This document shows, in pieces, positions 15,897 to 23,931 of a stretch of 64,000 nt of DNA. How positions within the stretch are numbered: position 1 is the first letter of the stretch; the number at the start of each line of letters is the position of its first letter. The position numbers and the translations under genes are program-made. The notes beneath the pieces are model-generated. The model saw nothing but the letters and a program-made list of their open reading frames with translations. It had not been told where the DNA came from and searched no databases. Origin of the DNA: Marinobacter antarcticus (GTDB lineage Bacteria; Pseudomonadota; Gammaproteobacteria; Pseudomonadales; Oleiphilaceae); assembly GCF_900142385.1 (NCBI RefSeq), contig NZ_FRAQ01000001.1:1860001-1924000 (forward strand). Direction: 5' to 3'.

Positions 15897-17624
15897 ATGG
15901 ATGAGCCTGCAGCAGAAAGCGACCCCCTGAAAATCCTCATTGCCGATGACAGCGACAGTGACCGGGTGATCCTGAAAACCCTGCTGAGACACCTTGGCCA
16001 CCATGTGCTGGATGCTGCTAATGGTCGGGAGGCGGTGGCACTTTTTCGTTCGGGCGAGCCGGACATCGTCCTTCTGGACGCATTGATGCCCGCAATGGAC
16101 GGCATGGAGGCGGCGCGGGAGATTAAACGGCTTGCCGGTGAGCGCATGGTGCCGCTGATTTTCATTACCTCTCTGTCGGAAGCGGAGGATCTGGCGCGAT
16201 GCCTTGAAGCAGGCGGCGACGGCTTTCTGAGCAAACCCTATAACCGGGTAATGATCGACGCCAAGATCAATGCCTTTAACCGGATGCGTCTGATGCACCA
16301 GGCTCTGTCAGACCAGAGGGATCTGATGCATGAGCGCAACCGGCAACTGCTGGAGGAGCAACATGTGGCGCGGCGGGTCTTTGACAACGTCGCTCACACC
16401 GGGTGCCTGGATTCGCCTAACATTCGCTACCACGCGTCGCCCCTATCGGTCTTCAGTGGCGATGTGCTGTTCGCTTCACCCCGCCCTGCCGGTGGAATGC
16501 TTGTGTTTACGGGCGATTTTACCGGACATGGATTGCCTGCAGCGATTGGCGCCATGCCCGTTGCGGAAACCTTTTACGGCATGGCAAGCAAAGGCTTTGA
16601 CGGGTCCGATATTCTCCGGGAAATCAATCAGAAGCTGGTGCGCATACTGCCGAAAGACATGTTCTGCTGCGGTGCGATGGTTGAGGCAGACTTCGGGCTC
16701 AACCAGCTGAAAGTATGGAATGGTGGCTTACCCGATGGGTGGCTGGTGCGCTCATCCGCCGCAAGTTATAGCCTGCCATCCCGACATCTGCCACTGGGGA
16801 TTCTGAACGCTGATCAGTTTAATGCCGAAATGGAGACCATCAGAACGCTGCCCGGCGACCGGCTGCTGTTGATGACCGATGGCGTGCTGGAATGCAGCAA
16901 CGAAGAAGGCCATCTCTTCGGTGAGCGTGGCGTGCGGCTCGCAGTCGAGGGCGTGACCTCCGGACGGCATCCGTTTGATGCTCTTATGAGTGGAATACGG
17001 CGGTTTACCGGGCGCCAGAAATTCGGTGATGATCTCACGCTCTGCTGTCTGGAAATGGTTGATCACGCGGGACTTACGGCTATGCCCGAAGGGGCTGAGC
17101 CTTCCACTCTGGCTGGGCCGACGGAGTGGAAGTGTGTGTATGAAATCCGGGAGCGCACGCTGGGGGAGTTCAGCCCCTTGCCGTTGTTGCTCCATATCTG
17201 CATGGAAGTGCCGGGGCTGCGGCGTAAAAGCGGAGAAATTTATACCTTGCTCTCAGAGCTGTATAATAATGCTCTGGAACATGGTGTTCTTGAGCTACCT
17301 TCTGAATGGAAGTACACACCGGAGGGCTTTGACCGTTACTATTTCGAGCGTGCTTTGCGTCTCAGCGGAGTGAGCGGCCATTACATCAGGTTCAGTTTTC
17401 ATCATGAACCTATGCAGTGGGGTGGGCGCCTGCGGGTTGTTTGCGAAGACAGCGGCCAGGGGTTCGATTTCCAGAATCATGCGGTTCTGCAATCCACGGA
17501 GATGGAGCAGAGCGGGCCCCGTTATGCGGGGCGTGGACTGATTTTGCTAAAGCGACTGGCAGAATCCATCAGGTTTCATGAACAGGGGAGTCGGGTGGAA
17601 ATTGTTTATGATTGGTACTTTTAA
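15897..17624 (+). CDS. hsbR: HsbR-like response regulator with PP2C phosphatase and kinase domains
   Basis: A 575-residue, three-domain cytoplasmic protein. The receiver domain (about 10-130) has Asp61 in LLDALMPAMDG. A SpoIIE-type PP2C phosphatase (about 175-375) shows FTGDFTGHGLPAAIG and RLLLMTDGVLEC. The C-terminal HATPase/anti-sigma-like kinase domain (about 400-570) shows LYNNALEHGVL. The Pseudomonas orthologue acts on HsbA as kinase or phosphatase according to its own phosphorylation by HptB. The ATG at 15897 is used; a TTG touching the hsbA stop codon (15873) would add eight residues. Neither start has a strong ribosome-binding site, so coupling to hsbA is likely. Confidence 0.88.
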   Translation: MDEPAAESDPLKILIADDSDSDRVILKTLLRHLGHHVLDAANGREAVALFRSGEPDIVLLDALMPAMDGMEAAREIKRLAGERMVPLIFITSLSEAEDLARCLEAGGDGFLSKPYNRVMIDAKINAFNRMRLMHQALSDQRDLMHERNRQLLEEQHVARRVFDNVAHTGCLDSPNIRYHASPLSVFSGDVLFASPRPAGGMLVFTGDFTGHGLPAAIGAMPVAETFYGMASKGFDGSDILREINQKLVRILPKDMFCCGAMVEADFGLNQLKVWNGGLPDGWLVRSSAASYSLPSRHLPLGILNADQFNAEMETIRTLPGDRLLLMTDGVLECSNEEGHLFGERGVRLAVEGVTSGRHPFDALMSGIRRFTGRQKFGDDLTLCCLEMVDHAGLTAMPEGAEPSTLAGPTEWKCVYEIRERTLGEFSPLPLLLHICMEVPGLRRKSGEIYTLLSELYNNALEHGVLELPSEWKYTPEGFDRYYFERALRLSGVSGHYIRFSFHHEPMQWGGRLRVVCEDSGQGFDFQNHAVLQSTEMEQSGPRYAGRGLILLKRLAESIRFHEQGSRVEIVYDWYF

Positions 17625-17655
17625 TCGGCACTTTTAATCTAATCGGCACTTTTAA
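17623..17655 (+). repeat. 15-bp direct repeat at the hsbR-hptB junction
   Basis: AATCGGCACTTTTAA occurs at 17623-17637 and again at 17641-17655, and the hsbR end just before it (GGTACTTTTAA) is a partial third copy. The repeat extends the gap between stop and start codons and looks like a slippage duplication. Confidence 0.75.
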
Positions 17656-17675
17656 CAGAAACAAGGGAGTTGGTC

Positions 17676-18032
17676 ATGGTTGATAAGCCACACCTTGATG
17701 ACGAAGCTTTGGCAGAGCTTCAGGACGTAATGGAAGATGAGTTCGAGATGCTGATCCGGACCTATCTTAATGATTCGCAAGAACGAATCGATAGCTTGAA
17801 GGGGGCCATGATGGATGGGGATTCAGGCGCCTTTGCAAAAACGGCCCATAGCTTCAAGGGTAGCAGCATTAATATTGGAGCTCCTCGACTTGGAGAGCTG
17901 TGCCGGGAAGCGGAGGAAGCCGGGAAGAGCGATAGCCTTAACGAAGCTCCGGCCGTTCTGGAAGCCATTAAGTCAGAATTTCAACGGGTTACTAATGCGC
18001 TTAATGCTCTGATGGCGCGCGGCGCCAGCTAG
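17676..18032 (+). CDS. hptB: HptB-like histidine phosphotransfer protein
   Basis: A 118-residue Hpt domain. The phospho-acceptor is His58 in AKTAHSFKGSS, followed by the usual GA.LGELC.EAE pattern. HptB receives phosphate from hybrid kinases (PA1611/SagS/ErcS' type in Pseudomonas) and passes it to HsbR, shifting the balance between motility and biofilm via FlgM and rsmY. The ATG at 17676 follows AGGGAG by six bases. It is the last gene of the trio and is followed by the sigma-54 promoter of fliK, so trio and fliK may be controlled separately. Confidence 0.88.
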   Translation: MVDKPHLDDEALAELQDVMEDEFEMLIRTYLNDSQERIDSLKGAMMDGDSGAFAKTAHSFKGSSINIGAPRLGELCREAEEAGKSDSLNEAPAVLEAIKSEFQRVTNALNALMARGAS

Positions 18033-18091
18033 CAGTCGATGGCGTTAACCGAGTGCGGCTAAGCAGAAAGCGGCCAGACAGAGTGTGCGGC

Positions 18092-18107
18092 TGGCATTGC
18101 TTTTGCA
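18092..18107 (+). promoter_or_regulatory. Sigma-54 promoter of fliK
   Basis: TGGCATTGCTTTTGCA has GG at 18093-18094, GC at 18105-18106 (N10) and a consensus TTGCA -12 element. It lies 83 bp before the fliK start. Confidence 0.7.
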
Positions 18108-18189
18108 GTTGTTTGGGAAACCGCCTGAAAATCAGCTCTGAAACGGACTGAACAGTGCGTCTACCGATAAAAAGCGGCAAGAGGTTGCC

Positions 18190-19347
18190 ATGACACAGAT
18201 GGTTCTTCCCCAGACTCCCGCGCCCGGGATGCAGAATGATGCCGGCGCATCGAAATCCGGTTCCGGTCGAGACAATGGCGCCAGTGAAAGCCGGTACGAA
18301 GCTTTCTCCCGTGCGGAGCAAAAACGTCTCGATCGCCAGCAAGCCGATGCCAGAAACTCCGCAAAAGAGGATGGTGCGCAATCAGCGAGCCAGTCCGAAC
18401 CTCCCGGGAAAACCGGTGAGTCCGGCAAGAGCGTTAAGACTTCCGTAACGGGTGAAGACGAAGCGGCGGAAAAAACAACTGCCGGGAAAATCGCAGAGAC
18501 GGCCCCTGAAATGGAAGCCATTACGACCCCGCTGACTTTTGCAGAGTTGCAGGCTCTGTTGCTGCCTTCAACCGGGCAGGTTGCAGTGGCAGGTGGTGCC
18601 GCAGGTCCGGCCGCGAGCAGTCCGGCAATAATACAGGGCTCCGAGTTGTTTGCAGGACTTGTCGGGGGCAAACCCGGGCAGCCTGGCCAGACTGCGCTCG
18701 GTGGAAAAGGTGGGCTGATGTCTGGTCTGCAACTGACCGATTCCCTGGCCCCGGCAGCCGGAGAAAAAGCCAGTGTCATGGACCCTTCCAGCCTGCTGAA
18801 TGGTACCCGGTTCGAATCGGCCATGGAGTTGGTTTCTCAGCAAAGCACCAACAACGCGGCTGGCAAGCTTGCGGCAGAAGCCCAGGTGCCCCTGAGGAGC
18901 TACGCGACATCGGTTGATGTTCCCGTAAACCACGCAGAGTGGGGGGATAAACTGATGGGTAAGCTCAGCTGGTTGACAGCCAAAAACCTGTCAGTGGCCG
19001 AGATTCACCTCACGCCGCCTGATATGGGGCCAATGGAGGTACGGGTTCGCGTACACAACGATCAGGCCACCATTACCGTCCATGCCGCTAACCCGGTGGT
19101 GCGGGATCAACTGGAACTGCATTCACATCGGCTGCGTGACATGCTGGGTGAGCAAGGCCTTTCCCTGGCTCAGTTCGATGTCTCTGACAACTCACAGAAC
19201 CAGCGTGGAGAGCAGGGCGCGGGTGATGGAGACGGTTCGTCTTCGGGTTCAGGTGCAGAGCTCTCGGCTGCAGATGGCGGTGAAGCAAACACTCAGACTG
19301 GCAGTCTTGACCTGAGCTGGAACGGCGCCGTCGATATTTTTGCCTGA
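18190..19347 (+). CDS. fliK: FliK, hook-length control protein
   Basis: A 385-residue secreted molecular ruler that measures hook length and triggers the FlhB substrate switch. The first 240 residues are low-complexity (Ala, Gly, Ser, Glu, Lys), expected for the unfolded ruler part. The C-terminal Flg_hook domain (about 245-345) shows the conserved LTPPDMGPMEVRVRVHNDQ and VRDQLELHSHRLRDML blocks. The tail is Gly/Ser-rich. The start follows AAGAGG. It has its own sigma-54 promoter and precedes fliL by 175 bp. A second FliK-like protein is encoded at 41978-43336. Confidence 0.93.
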   Translation: MTQMVLPQTPAPGMQNDAGASKSGSGRDNGASESRYEAFSRAEQKRLDRQQADARNSAKEDGAQSASQSEPPGKTGESGKSVKTSVTGEDEAAEKTTAGKIAETAPEMEAITTPLTFAELQALLLPSTGQVAVAGGAAGPAASSPAIIQGSELFAGLVGGKPGQPGQTALGGKGGLMSGLQLTDSLAPAAGEKASVMDPSSLLNGTRFESAMELVSQQSTNNAAGKLAAEAQVPLRSYATSVDVPVNHAEWGDKLMGKLSWLTAKNLSVAEIHLTPPDMGPMEVRVRVHNDQATITVHAANPVVRDQLELHSHRLRDMLGEQGLSLAQFDVSDNSQNQRGEQGAGDGDGSSSGSGAELSAADGGEANTQTGSLDLSWNGAVDIFA

Positions 19348-19432
19348 GTGTTTGGGTCATCTTGCTGAGCCCTCTTCGTTAATCTGCTTTGCCCATCCTT
19401 TCGTGCAACGCTAGACTGCGGGTCTGAGCGGG

Positions 19433-19457
19433 AGGGTTGGGCCTTCTGGCCCGCCCT
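19433..19457 (+). terminator. GC-rich hairpin after fliK, overlapping the fliL promoter
   Basis: AGGGttGGGCC-TTCT-GGCCCgCCCT followed by TTTGC. It may act as a weak terminator of fliK. Its right arm supplies the -24 part of the sigma-54 site of fliL, so the two functions may compete. Confidence 0.35.
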
Positions 19458-19462
19458 TTGCA
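19447..19462 (+). promoter_or_regulatory. Sigma-54 promoter of fliL
   Basis: TGGCCCGCCCTTTGCA has GG at 19448-19449, GC at 19460-19461 (N10) and a consensus TTGCA element, 61 bp before fliL. Confidence 0.65.
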
Positions 19463-19522
19463 GTCAATCTGTAAAAGTCATGGAAACGTACTTCCATTGA
19501 CGGATTTCTGGCGAAAAACACT

Positions 19523-20032
19523 ATGGCAGAAAATAGCGCACCTGAGGCAGAACCGGCCAAGAAAGGTAAACTGAAAGTGATTATCCTGCTGACAGTGGTG
19601 GTGCTACTGGCGATTGCCTTGTCGGTTGCTGGCACCTTGTGGTTTCTTGGTGGCGGTTTGCCCGGAATGGGCGACGATACAGAAAGCCAGGATGATGTGG
19701 CGGTAGAAACCTTCACTCCGAGCGTTTACCTGGACATTGAAAAAGCTCTGGTGACGACGTTGCAGGGCGAAGGCCGTCAGCGCTATGCGCAGGCCTACGT
19801 AGCTCTCGGAGCAACCGACCCTGAGGCGCTGACCGCAGCCAAACTGCATATGCCCCTGATTCGAAGCCAGCTGGTTATGGTGCTTGGTAGCAGCAATTTT
19901 AAGGAGTTGCAGACACCGGAAGGCCGACAAAGCCTGGCGGAAAACATGCTGACAACGGTTAATCAGGTGCTGGAGCAAGAAGGTGAGCCCGGCATCAGCC
20001 AGGTGCTGTTCAGGAATTTTGTAGTGCAATAG
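19523..20032 (+). CDS. fliL: FliL, basal-body stator-associated protein
   Basis: A 169-residue protein with a short cytoplasmic N-terminus, one transmembrane helix (about 18-42, VIILLTVVVLLAIALSVAG) and a periplasmic FliL domain (FTPSVYLDIEKALVTTLQG to the end). FliL forms rings around stators and affects torque and swarming. It leads fliLMNOPQR-flhB; fliM follows 53 bp later with no visible terminator. The acidic linker (DDTESQDDVAVE) after the membrane segment is usual. Confidence 0.92.
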   Translation: MAENSAPEAEPAKKGKLKVIILLTVVVLLAIALSVAGTLWFLGGGLPGMGDDTESQDDVAVETFTPSVYLDIEKALVTTLQGEGRQRYAQAYVALGATDPEALTAAKLHMPLIRSQLVMVLGSSNFKELQTPEGRQSLAENMLTTVNQVLEQEGEPGISQVLFRNFVVQ

Positions 20033-20085
20033 AAAGTGCAATAGAGCCCGGATACGGGCAAGGCATTTCAGCAGCAGGACAACGT

Positions 20086-21084
20086 ATGCAGGATTTACTG
20101 TCACAGGATGAAATTGATGCGCTCCTCCACGGCGTGGATGACGGTGACGTTGATACTTATGAAGAAGCTGACGAAACCGGCGTAAAAAATTACGATCTTG
20201 CCAGTCAGGATCGTATCGTCCGTGGCCGGATGCCCACGTTGGAGATGATCAACGAGCGCTTTGCACGGTACACCCGCATCAGCCTGTTCAATCTTCTGCG
20301 TCGTAATGCGGATGTTTCCACCGGTGGCGTCCAGATCATGAAGTTCGGCGAATACATACACACACTTTATGTGCCCACCAGCCTGAATCTGTGCAAGGTT
20401 CGCCCGTTGCGGGGGACATCCCTGTTTGTTATGGATGCCAAACTGGTGTTCAAGCTGGTTGATAACTTTTTTGGAGGTGAAGGGCGGCACGCAAAGATCG
20501 AGGGCCGGGAGTTCACGCCGACGGAAAACCGCATAGTGCAGATGGTGCTTAACCAGGTTTTTAATGACATGCAGGAGGCTTGGCAAGCGGTCATCAAAGT
20601 GAATTTCGAATACCTCAGTTCCGAGGTAAACCCGGCCATGGCCAATATTGTGAGCCCCAGCGAAGTGGTAGTGGTCAGCACCTTCCACATCGAGCTGGAT
20701 GGCGGTGGCGGTGAGCTGCACTTTGCCTTGCCCTATTCAATGATTGAACCGATCCGGGATGTGCTTGATTCTGGAGTACAAAGTGACGTTGATGACGTGG
20801 ACGAGCGTTGGGTCAATGCGTTGCAGGAGGATATCAAGGAGGTGGATGTTCCGGTCAACACCACGGTTTGTCGGCGCAGGATTTCCCTGAGAGACATCGC
20901 CAAACTGAAAGCTGGCGACATCATTCCTGTAGAGGTGCCTGAATATCTGACAGTAACGGCCAATGGCATCCCCATATACAAGGCAACGATGGGAACCCGG
21001 GACGGAAAACTGGCGCTCAGGATTCATGAACGGGCGACACGGCCCAAGTTAAAAAAACAACTGAAGGTAGAACGCAATGGCTGA
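20086..21084 (+). CDS. fliM: FliM, flagellar motor switch protein
   Basis: A 332-residue C-ring protein. The N-terminal LSQDEIDALLHG (residues 5-16) is the CheY-P binding peptide. The middle CheC-like domain (about 50-230) contacts FliG, and the C-terminal SpoA domain (about 250-325) binds FliN. CheY-P binding changes motor direction or speed. It overlaps fliN by 8 bases, coupling translation of the two C-ring partners. Confidence 0.97.
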   Translation: MQDLLSQDEIDALLHGVDDGDVDTYEEADETGVKNYDLASQDRIVRGRMPTLEMINERFARYTRISLFNLLRRNADVSTGGVQIMKFGEYIHTLYVPTSLNLCKVRPLRGTSLFVMDAKLVFKLVDNFFGGEGRHAKIEGREFTPTENRIVQMVLNQVFNDMQEAWQAVIKVNFEYLSSEVNPAMANIVSPSEVVVVSTFHIELDGGGGELHFALPYSMIEPIRDVLDSGVQSDVDDVDERWVNALQEDIKEVDVPVNTTVCRRRISLRDIAKLKAGDIIPVEVPEYLTVTANGIPIYKATMGTRDGKLALRIHERATRPKLKKQLKVERNG

Positions 21085-21595
21085 CGACAACAAAGACGGT
21101 CAGGAGCTGAGCGAGGACGAAAAGCTGGCAGCCGAATGGGAGGCCGCCATGGAAGAGACCGGCGAAGAGGGCGCTGAAGAGTCCCCAGGCGATGAGTGGG
21201 CCCAGGCCATGGAGGAAGCTGGAGAAAACGGTGGAGAGAAAGATGAAGGAGCAGGCGCTAAAAAAAGTGTGCGAACAGCGCCGATGGAAGAGTTTGATGA
21301 GGTTTCGATGGAGACTCAGGGCAGCGGGCCACCACCGGATCTTGATGTCATTCTGGACATTCCCGTCAGTATCTCTATGGAGGTGGGGAATACCCAGATT
21401 CCTATCCGCAACCTTCTGCAGTTGAATCAGGGCTCGGTTATCGAGCTGGATCGATTGGCAGGCGAGCCATTGGATGTGCTGGTCAACGGTACGCTTATAG
21501 CTCACGGCGAGGTGGTCATGGTCAACGAAAAGTTTGGTATCCGTCTGACCGATGTGATCAGCCCGGGCGAACGAATCAAACGGCTGCAGAAATAG
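21077..21595 (+). CDS. fliN: FliN, flagellar motor switch protein
   Basis: A 172-residue FliN with an acidic, likely disordered N-terminus (about 1-85, many E and D) and a C-terminal SpoA domain (about 90-170, DVILDIPVSISMEVGNTQI...GVRLTDVISPGERI-like end, here GIRLTDVISPGERI). It forms the bottom of the C-ring and helps dock the export ATPase via FliH. It is longer than E. coli FliN (137 residues) because of the acidic extension. fliO begins two bases after its stop codon. Confidence 0.95.
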   Translation: MADDNKDGQELSEDEKLAAEWEAAMEETGEEGAEESPGDEWAQAMEEAGENGGEKDEGAGAKKSVRTAPMEEFDEVSMETQGSGPPPDLDVILDIPVSISMEVGNTQIPIRNLLQLNQGSVIELDRLAGEPLDVLVNGTLIAHGEVVMVNEKFGIRLTDVISPGERIKRLQK

Positions 21596-21596
21596 A

Positions 21597-22040
21597 ATGT
21601 GGATGAAAACTGCGGGTTCGTTACTGCTGCTACTGGCCATGCCAGTTATTGCCGAAGAAACGGCCAAAGCGACAACGGGCGGTCCGGACAGGGCACAGGG
21701 CACACTCGGCACTCTGCTTAGCCTTGGTGCCGGCCTGGTGGCGGTGATCGCAGTCATATACGGTTGTGCCTGGATTATCCGTCGGATGAACGGTATGACG
21801 GGCATGAACAACAATGCGATCAAGGTCGTTTCGGTAATGGCCATAGGCGCCCGCGAACGCATCGCTCTGATTGAAGTGGGGGGGCAGCAGATTCTTCTGG
21901 GCATTACCCCATCGGCTATCCGCACGCTACAGATCTTTGAGGAGCCGATTGTGGATGCGGGCAACCCGAACTCCGGAGACTTTGCCCGACGCCTGCAGAG
22001 CATGATCGGCAAATCCTGGACAGCCCCGACTAAGGAATGA
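21597..22040 (+). CDS. fliO: FliO, flagellar export-gate assembly protein
   Basis: A 147-residue membrane protein. An N-terminal hydrophobic signal-like segment (about 5-18) and a main transmembrane helix (about 40-60, [19 protein letters not shown]) are followed by a cytoplasmic FliO domain ([28 protein letters not shown]). FliO helps the FliP ring form. The start overlaps nothing but lies two bases after the fliN stop codon; its end overlaps the fliP start by 4 bases. Confidence 0.9.
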   Translation: MWMKTAGSLLLLLAMPVIAEETAKATTGGPDRAQGTLGTLLSLGAGLVAVIAVIYGCAWIIRRMNGMTGMNNNAIKVVSVMAIGARERIALIEVGGQQILLGITPSAIRTLQIFEEPIVDAGNPNSGDFARRLQSMIGKSWTAPTKE

Positions 22041-22813
22041 ACAGGCCCATGATGGTGGCAACGCTTAAACGACTTATTCCGCTGTCTGTTTTGCTTGGCG
22101 GCCTGTTCTGGGCACCGCTGTCATTTGCGGACCTGCCCGGTATTCCTGCCTTTACGGTACAGCCCGGCGAAGGGGAGGGTATTCAGGAATACTCGGTAAC
22201 CTTGCAGATTCTGGCGTTGATGACCGCGCTGACGTTTCTGCCGGCCATGTTGATGATGATGACCTCCTTCACCCGCATTATCGTGGTGTTTGCGATTCTG
22301 CGCCAGGCGCTGGGCCTGCAGGCGACGCCCTCCAACCAGATACTGCTCGGCCTGGCTCTGTTTCTCAGTATTTTCATTATGAAGCCGGTCCTCGAAGAAG
22401 CCAATCGCGTCGGATTACAGCCGTACCTTCAGGAAGAAGTCACCTCACTGGAAGCAGTTGAACTGGCCAGCGAGCCCTTCAAGAAATTCATGCTGGGACA
22501 GACCCGGGAAGATGACCTCGCGTTGTTCATGCGCATCGCAGATGTTCAATATGACACGCCTCAGGATGTCTCCTTCTGGATACTGATGCCGGCGTTCGTG
22601 ACCAGCGAGCTCAAAACTGCGTTTCAGATAGGGTTTATCCTGTTTATCCCGTTTCTGATTCTCGACATGGTTGTAGCCAGCGTACTTATGGCAATGGGTA
22701 TGATGATGCTGTCGCCGATCATTATCTCGCTGCCATTCAAGATCATGCTGTTTGTTCTGGTGGATGGTTGGGCCCTGATCATGGGCACGTTGGCTGCCAG
22801 TTATGGGATATAG
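22037..22813 (+). CDS. fliP: FliP, flagellar export-gate channel subunit
   Basis: A 258-residue inner-membrane protein. It has a cleavable N-terminal signal (about 1-32, ending LSFADLPG), then four transmembrane segments (about 55-75, 95-112, 195-220, 225-250). Family landmarks include [21 protein letters not shown] and the C-terminal [17 protein letters not shown]. Five FliP subunits with FliQ and FliR form the export channel. It overlaps fliO and is 27 bp before fliQ. Confidence 0.96.
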   Translation: MNRPMMVATLKRLIPLSVLLGGLFWAPLSFADLPGIPAFTVQPGEGEGIQEYSVTLQILALMTALTFLPAMLMMMTSFTRIIVVFAILRQALGLQATPSNQILLGLALFLSIFIMKPVLEEANRVGLQPYLQEEVTSLEAVELASEPFKKFMLGQTREDDLALFMRIADVQYDTPQDVSFWILMPAFVTSELKTAFQIGFILFIPFLILDMVVASVLMAMGMMMLSPIIISLPFKIMLFVLVDGWALIMGTLAASYGI

Positions 22814-22840
22814 CTCCGCTATGGGAAACAGGAGGAAATT

Positions 22841-23110
22841 ATGACTCCGGAAACCGTTATCGACATCCTGCGGGAAGCCCTGTGGATGATCGTGCTTCTC
22901 TGCTCCGTGATTATTATGCCAGGTTTGGTTATTGGCCTCGTTGTGAGTACTTTCCAGGCAGCTACCCAGATAAACGAACAAACCCTCAGTTTTCTGCCGC
23001 GCCTGCTGATAACGCTCATTGTTATAATCGTTATGGGGCCATGGATGCTGACAAAACTTCTGGATCACGCACACCGGCTGATATCCAGCATTCCTTTCCT
23101 GATCGGCTGA
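22841..23110 (+). CDS. fliQ: FliQ, flagellar export-gate subunit
   Basis: An 89-residue protein with two transmembrane helices (about 15-38 and 53-75), the normal FliQ size. The conserved VSTFQAATQINEQTLSFLPR loop is present. It wraps the outside of the FliP/FliR helix in the export gate. An AGGAGG ribosome-binding site precedes the ATG, and fliR begins 3 bases after its stop codon. Confidence 0.96.
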   Translation: MTPETVIDILREALWMIVLLCSVIIMPGLVIGLVVSTFQAATQINEQTLSFLPRLLITLIVIIVMGPWMLTKLLDHAHRLISSIPFLIG

Positions 23111-23113
23111 CAC

Positions 23114-23899
23114 ATGACTCCTGCGGAAATCAGTGCGGATATGCTTGGCCAGTGGGTCGGGCAGCACCTGTGGCCGCTGTTCCGGCTGGCGAGTTTTTTG
23201 ATGGTTATTCCCATCTTCGGTACCCAGCTCGTGCCCGCCAGGGTGCGCCTCGGGCTGGCACTGCTAATGACCATACTGATCGTACCCATGATCCCGGAAG
23301 TGCCACAGGTTGAAGCCCTGAGTGCCGACGCCGTCGTGATTACCTTGCAACAAATTCTGATCGGCGTAGGTCTGGGGTTTGCGCTGACCGCTCTGTGGCA
23401 ACTTTTCGTGATCGCCGGGCAGATGATTGCCATGCAAATGGGCCTGGGCTTCGCATCCATGGTTGACCCCGCGAACGGCGTCAACGTGCCTGTGCTGTCC
23501 CAGATCTACACCATTACCGTTACCTTGCTGTTCCTGGCCATGAACGGCCATCTGGTGGCGTTTGAAGTGTTCATCGAAAGTTTCCGAACCCTGCCCATTG
23601 GCATGGAAGGCCTGGGCCAGGCTGGTGTCTGGGCATTGGCGCACCGCATAAGCTGGATGTTTGCCTCCGCCATGTTACTGGCACTGCCGGCGGTGACCGC
23701 CGTACTCATCGTCAGCATATCCTTCGGCGTCATGACCCGGGCGGCGCCCCAAATGAACATTTTTGCCCTGGGCTTCCCGATTGGCCTGATTTTTGGATTG
23801 TTTGCTATATGGGTGTTGCACGCCAATTTTCTGCCGCACTTCGAAGTGTATACCCGGCAAACCTTTGAGTTTATGCGAAACCTTCAGGGGCAGCCTTAG
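23114..23899 (+). CDS. fliR: FliR, flagellar export-gate subunit
   Basis: A 261-residue inner-membrane protein with about six hydrophobic helices. The family block GQMIAMQMGLGFASMVDPANG is at about residues 103-123. A single FliR completes the FliP5-FliQ4-FliR1 gate and contacts FlhB. It is translated directly after fliQ and 32 bp before flhB. Confidence 0.96.
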   Translation: MTPAEISADMLGQWVGQHLWPLFRLASFLMVIPIFGTQLVPARVRLGLALLMTILIVPMIPEVPQVEALSADAVVITLQQILIGVGLGFALTALWQLFVIAGQMIAMQMGLGFASMVDPANGVNVPVLSQIYTITVTLLFLAMNGHLVAFEVFIESFRTLPIGMEGLGQAGVWALAHRISWMFASAMLLALPAVTAVLIVSISFGVMTRAAPQMNIFALGFPIGLIFGLFAIWVLHANFLPHFEVYTRQTFEFMRNLQGQP

Positions 23900-23931
23900 G
23901 CGAGCCCTGGCGACACCTCAAGAGTTAGAGC

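Noticed and set aside
18144..18170. FliA promoter before fliK
   Set aside because: ACCGATAA resembles the sigma-28 -10 element, but the correctly spaced -35 position (CGGACTGA) does not match.
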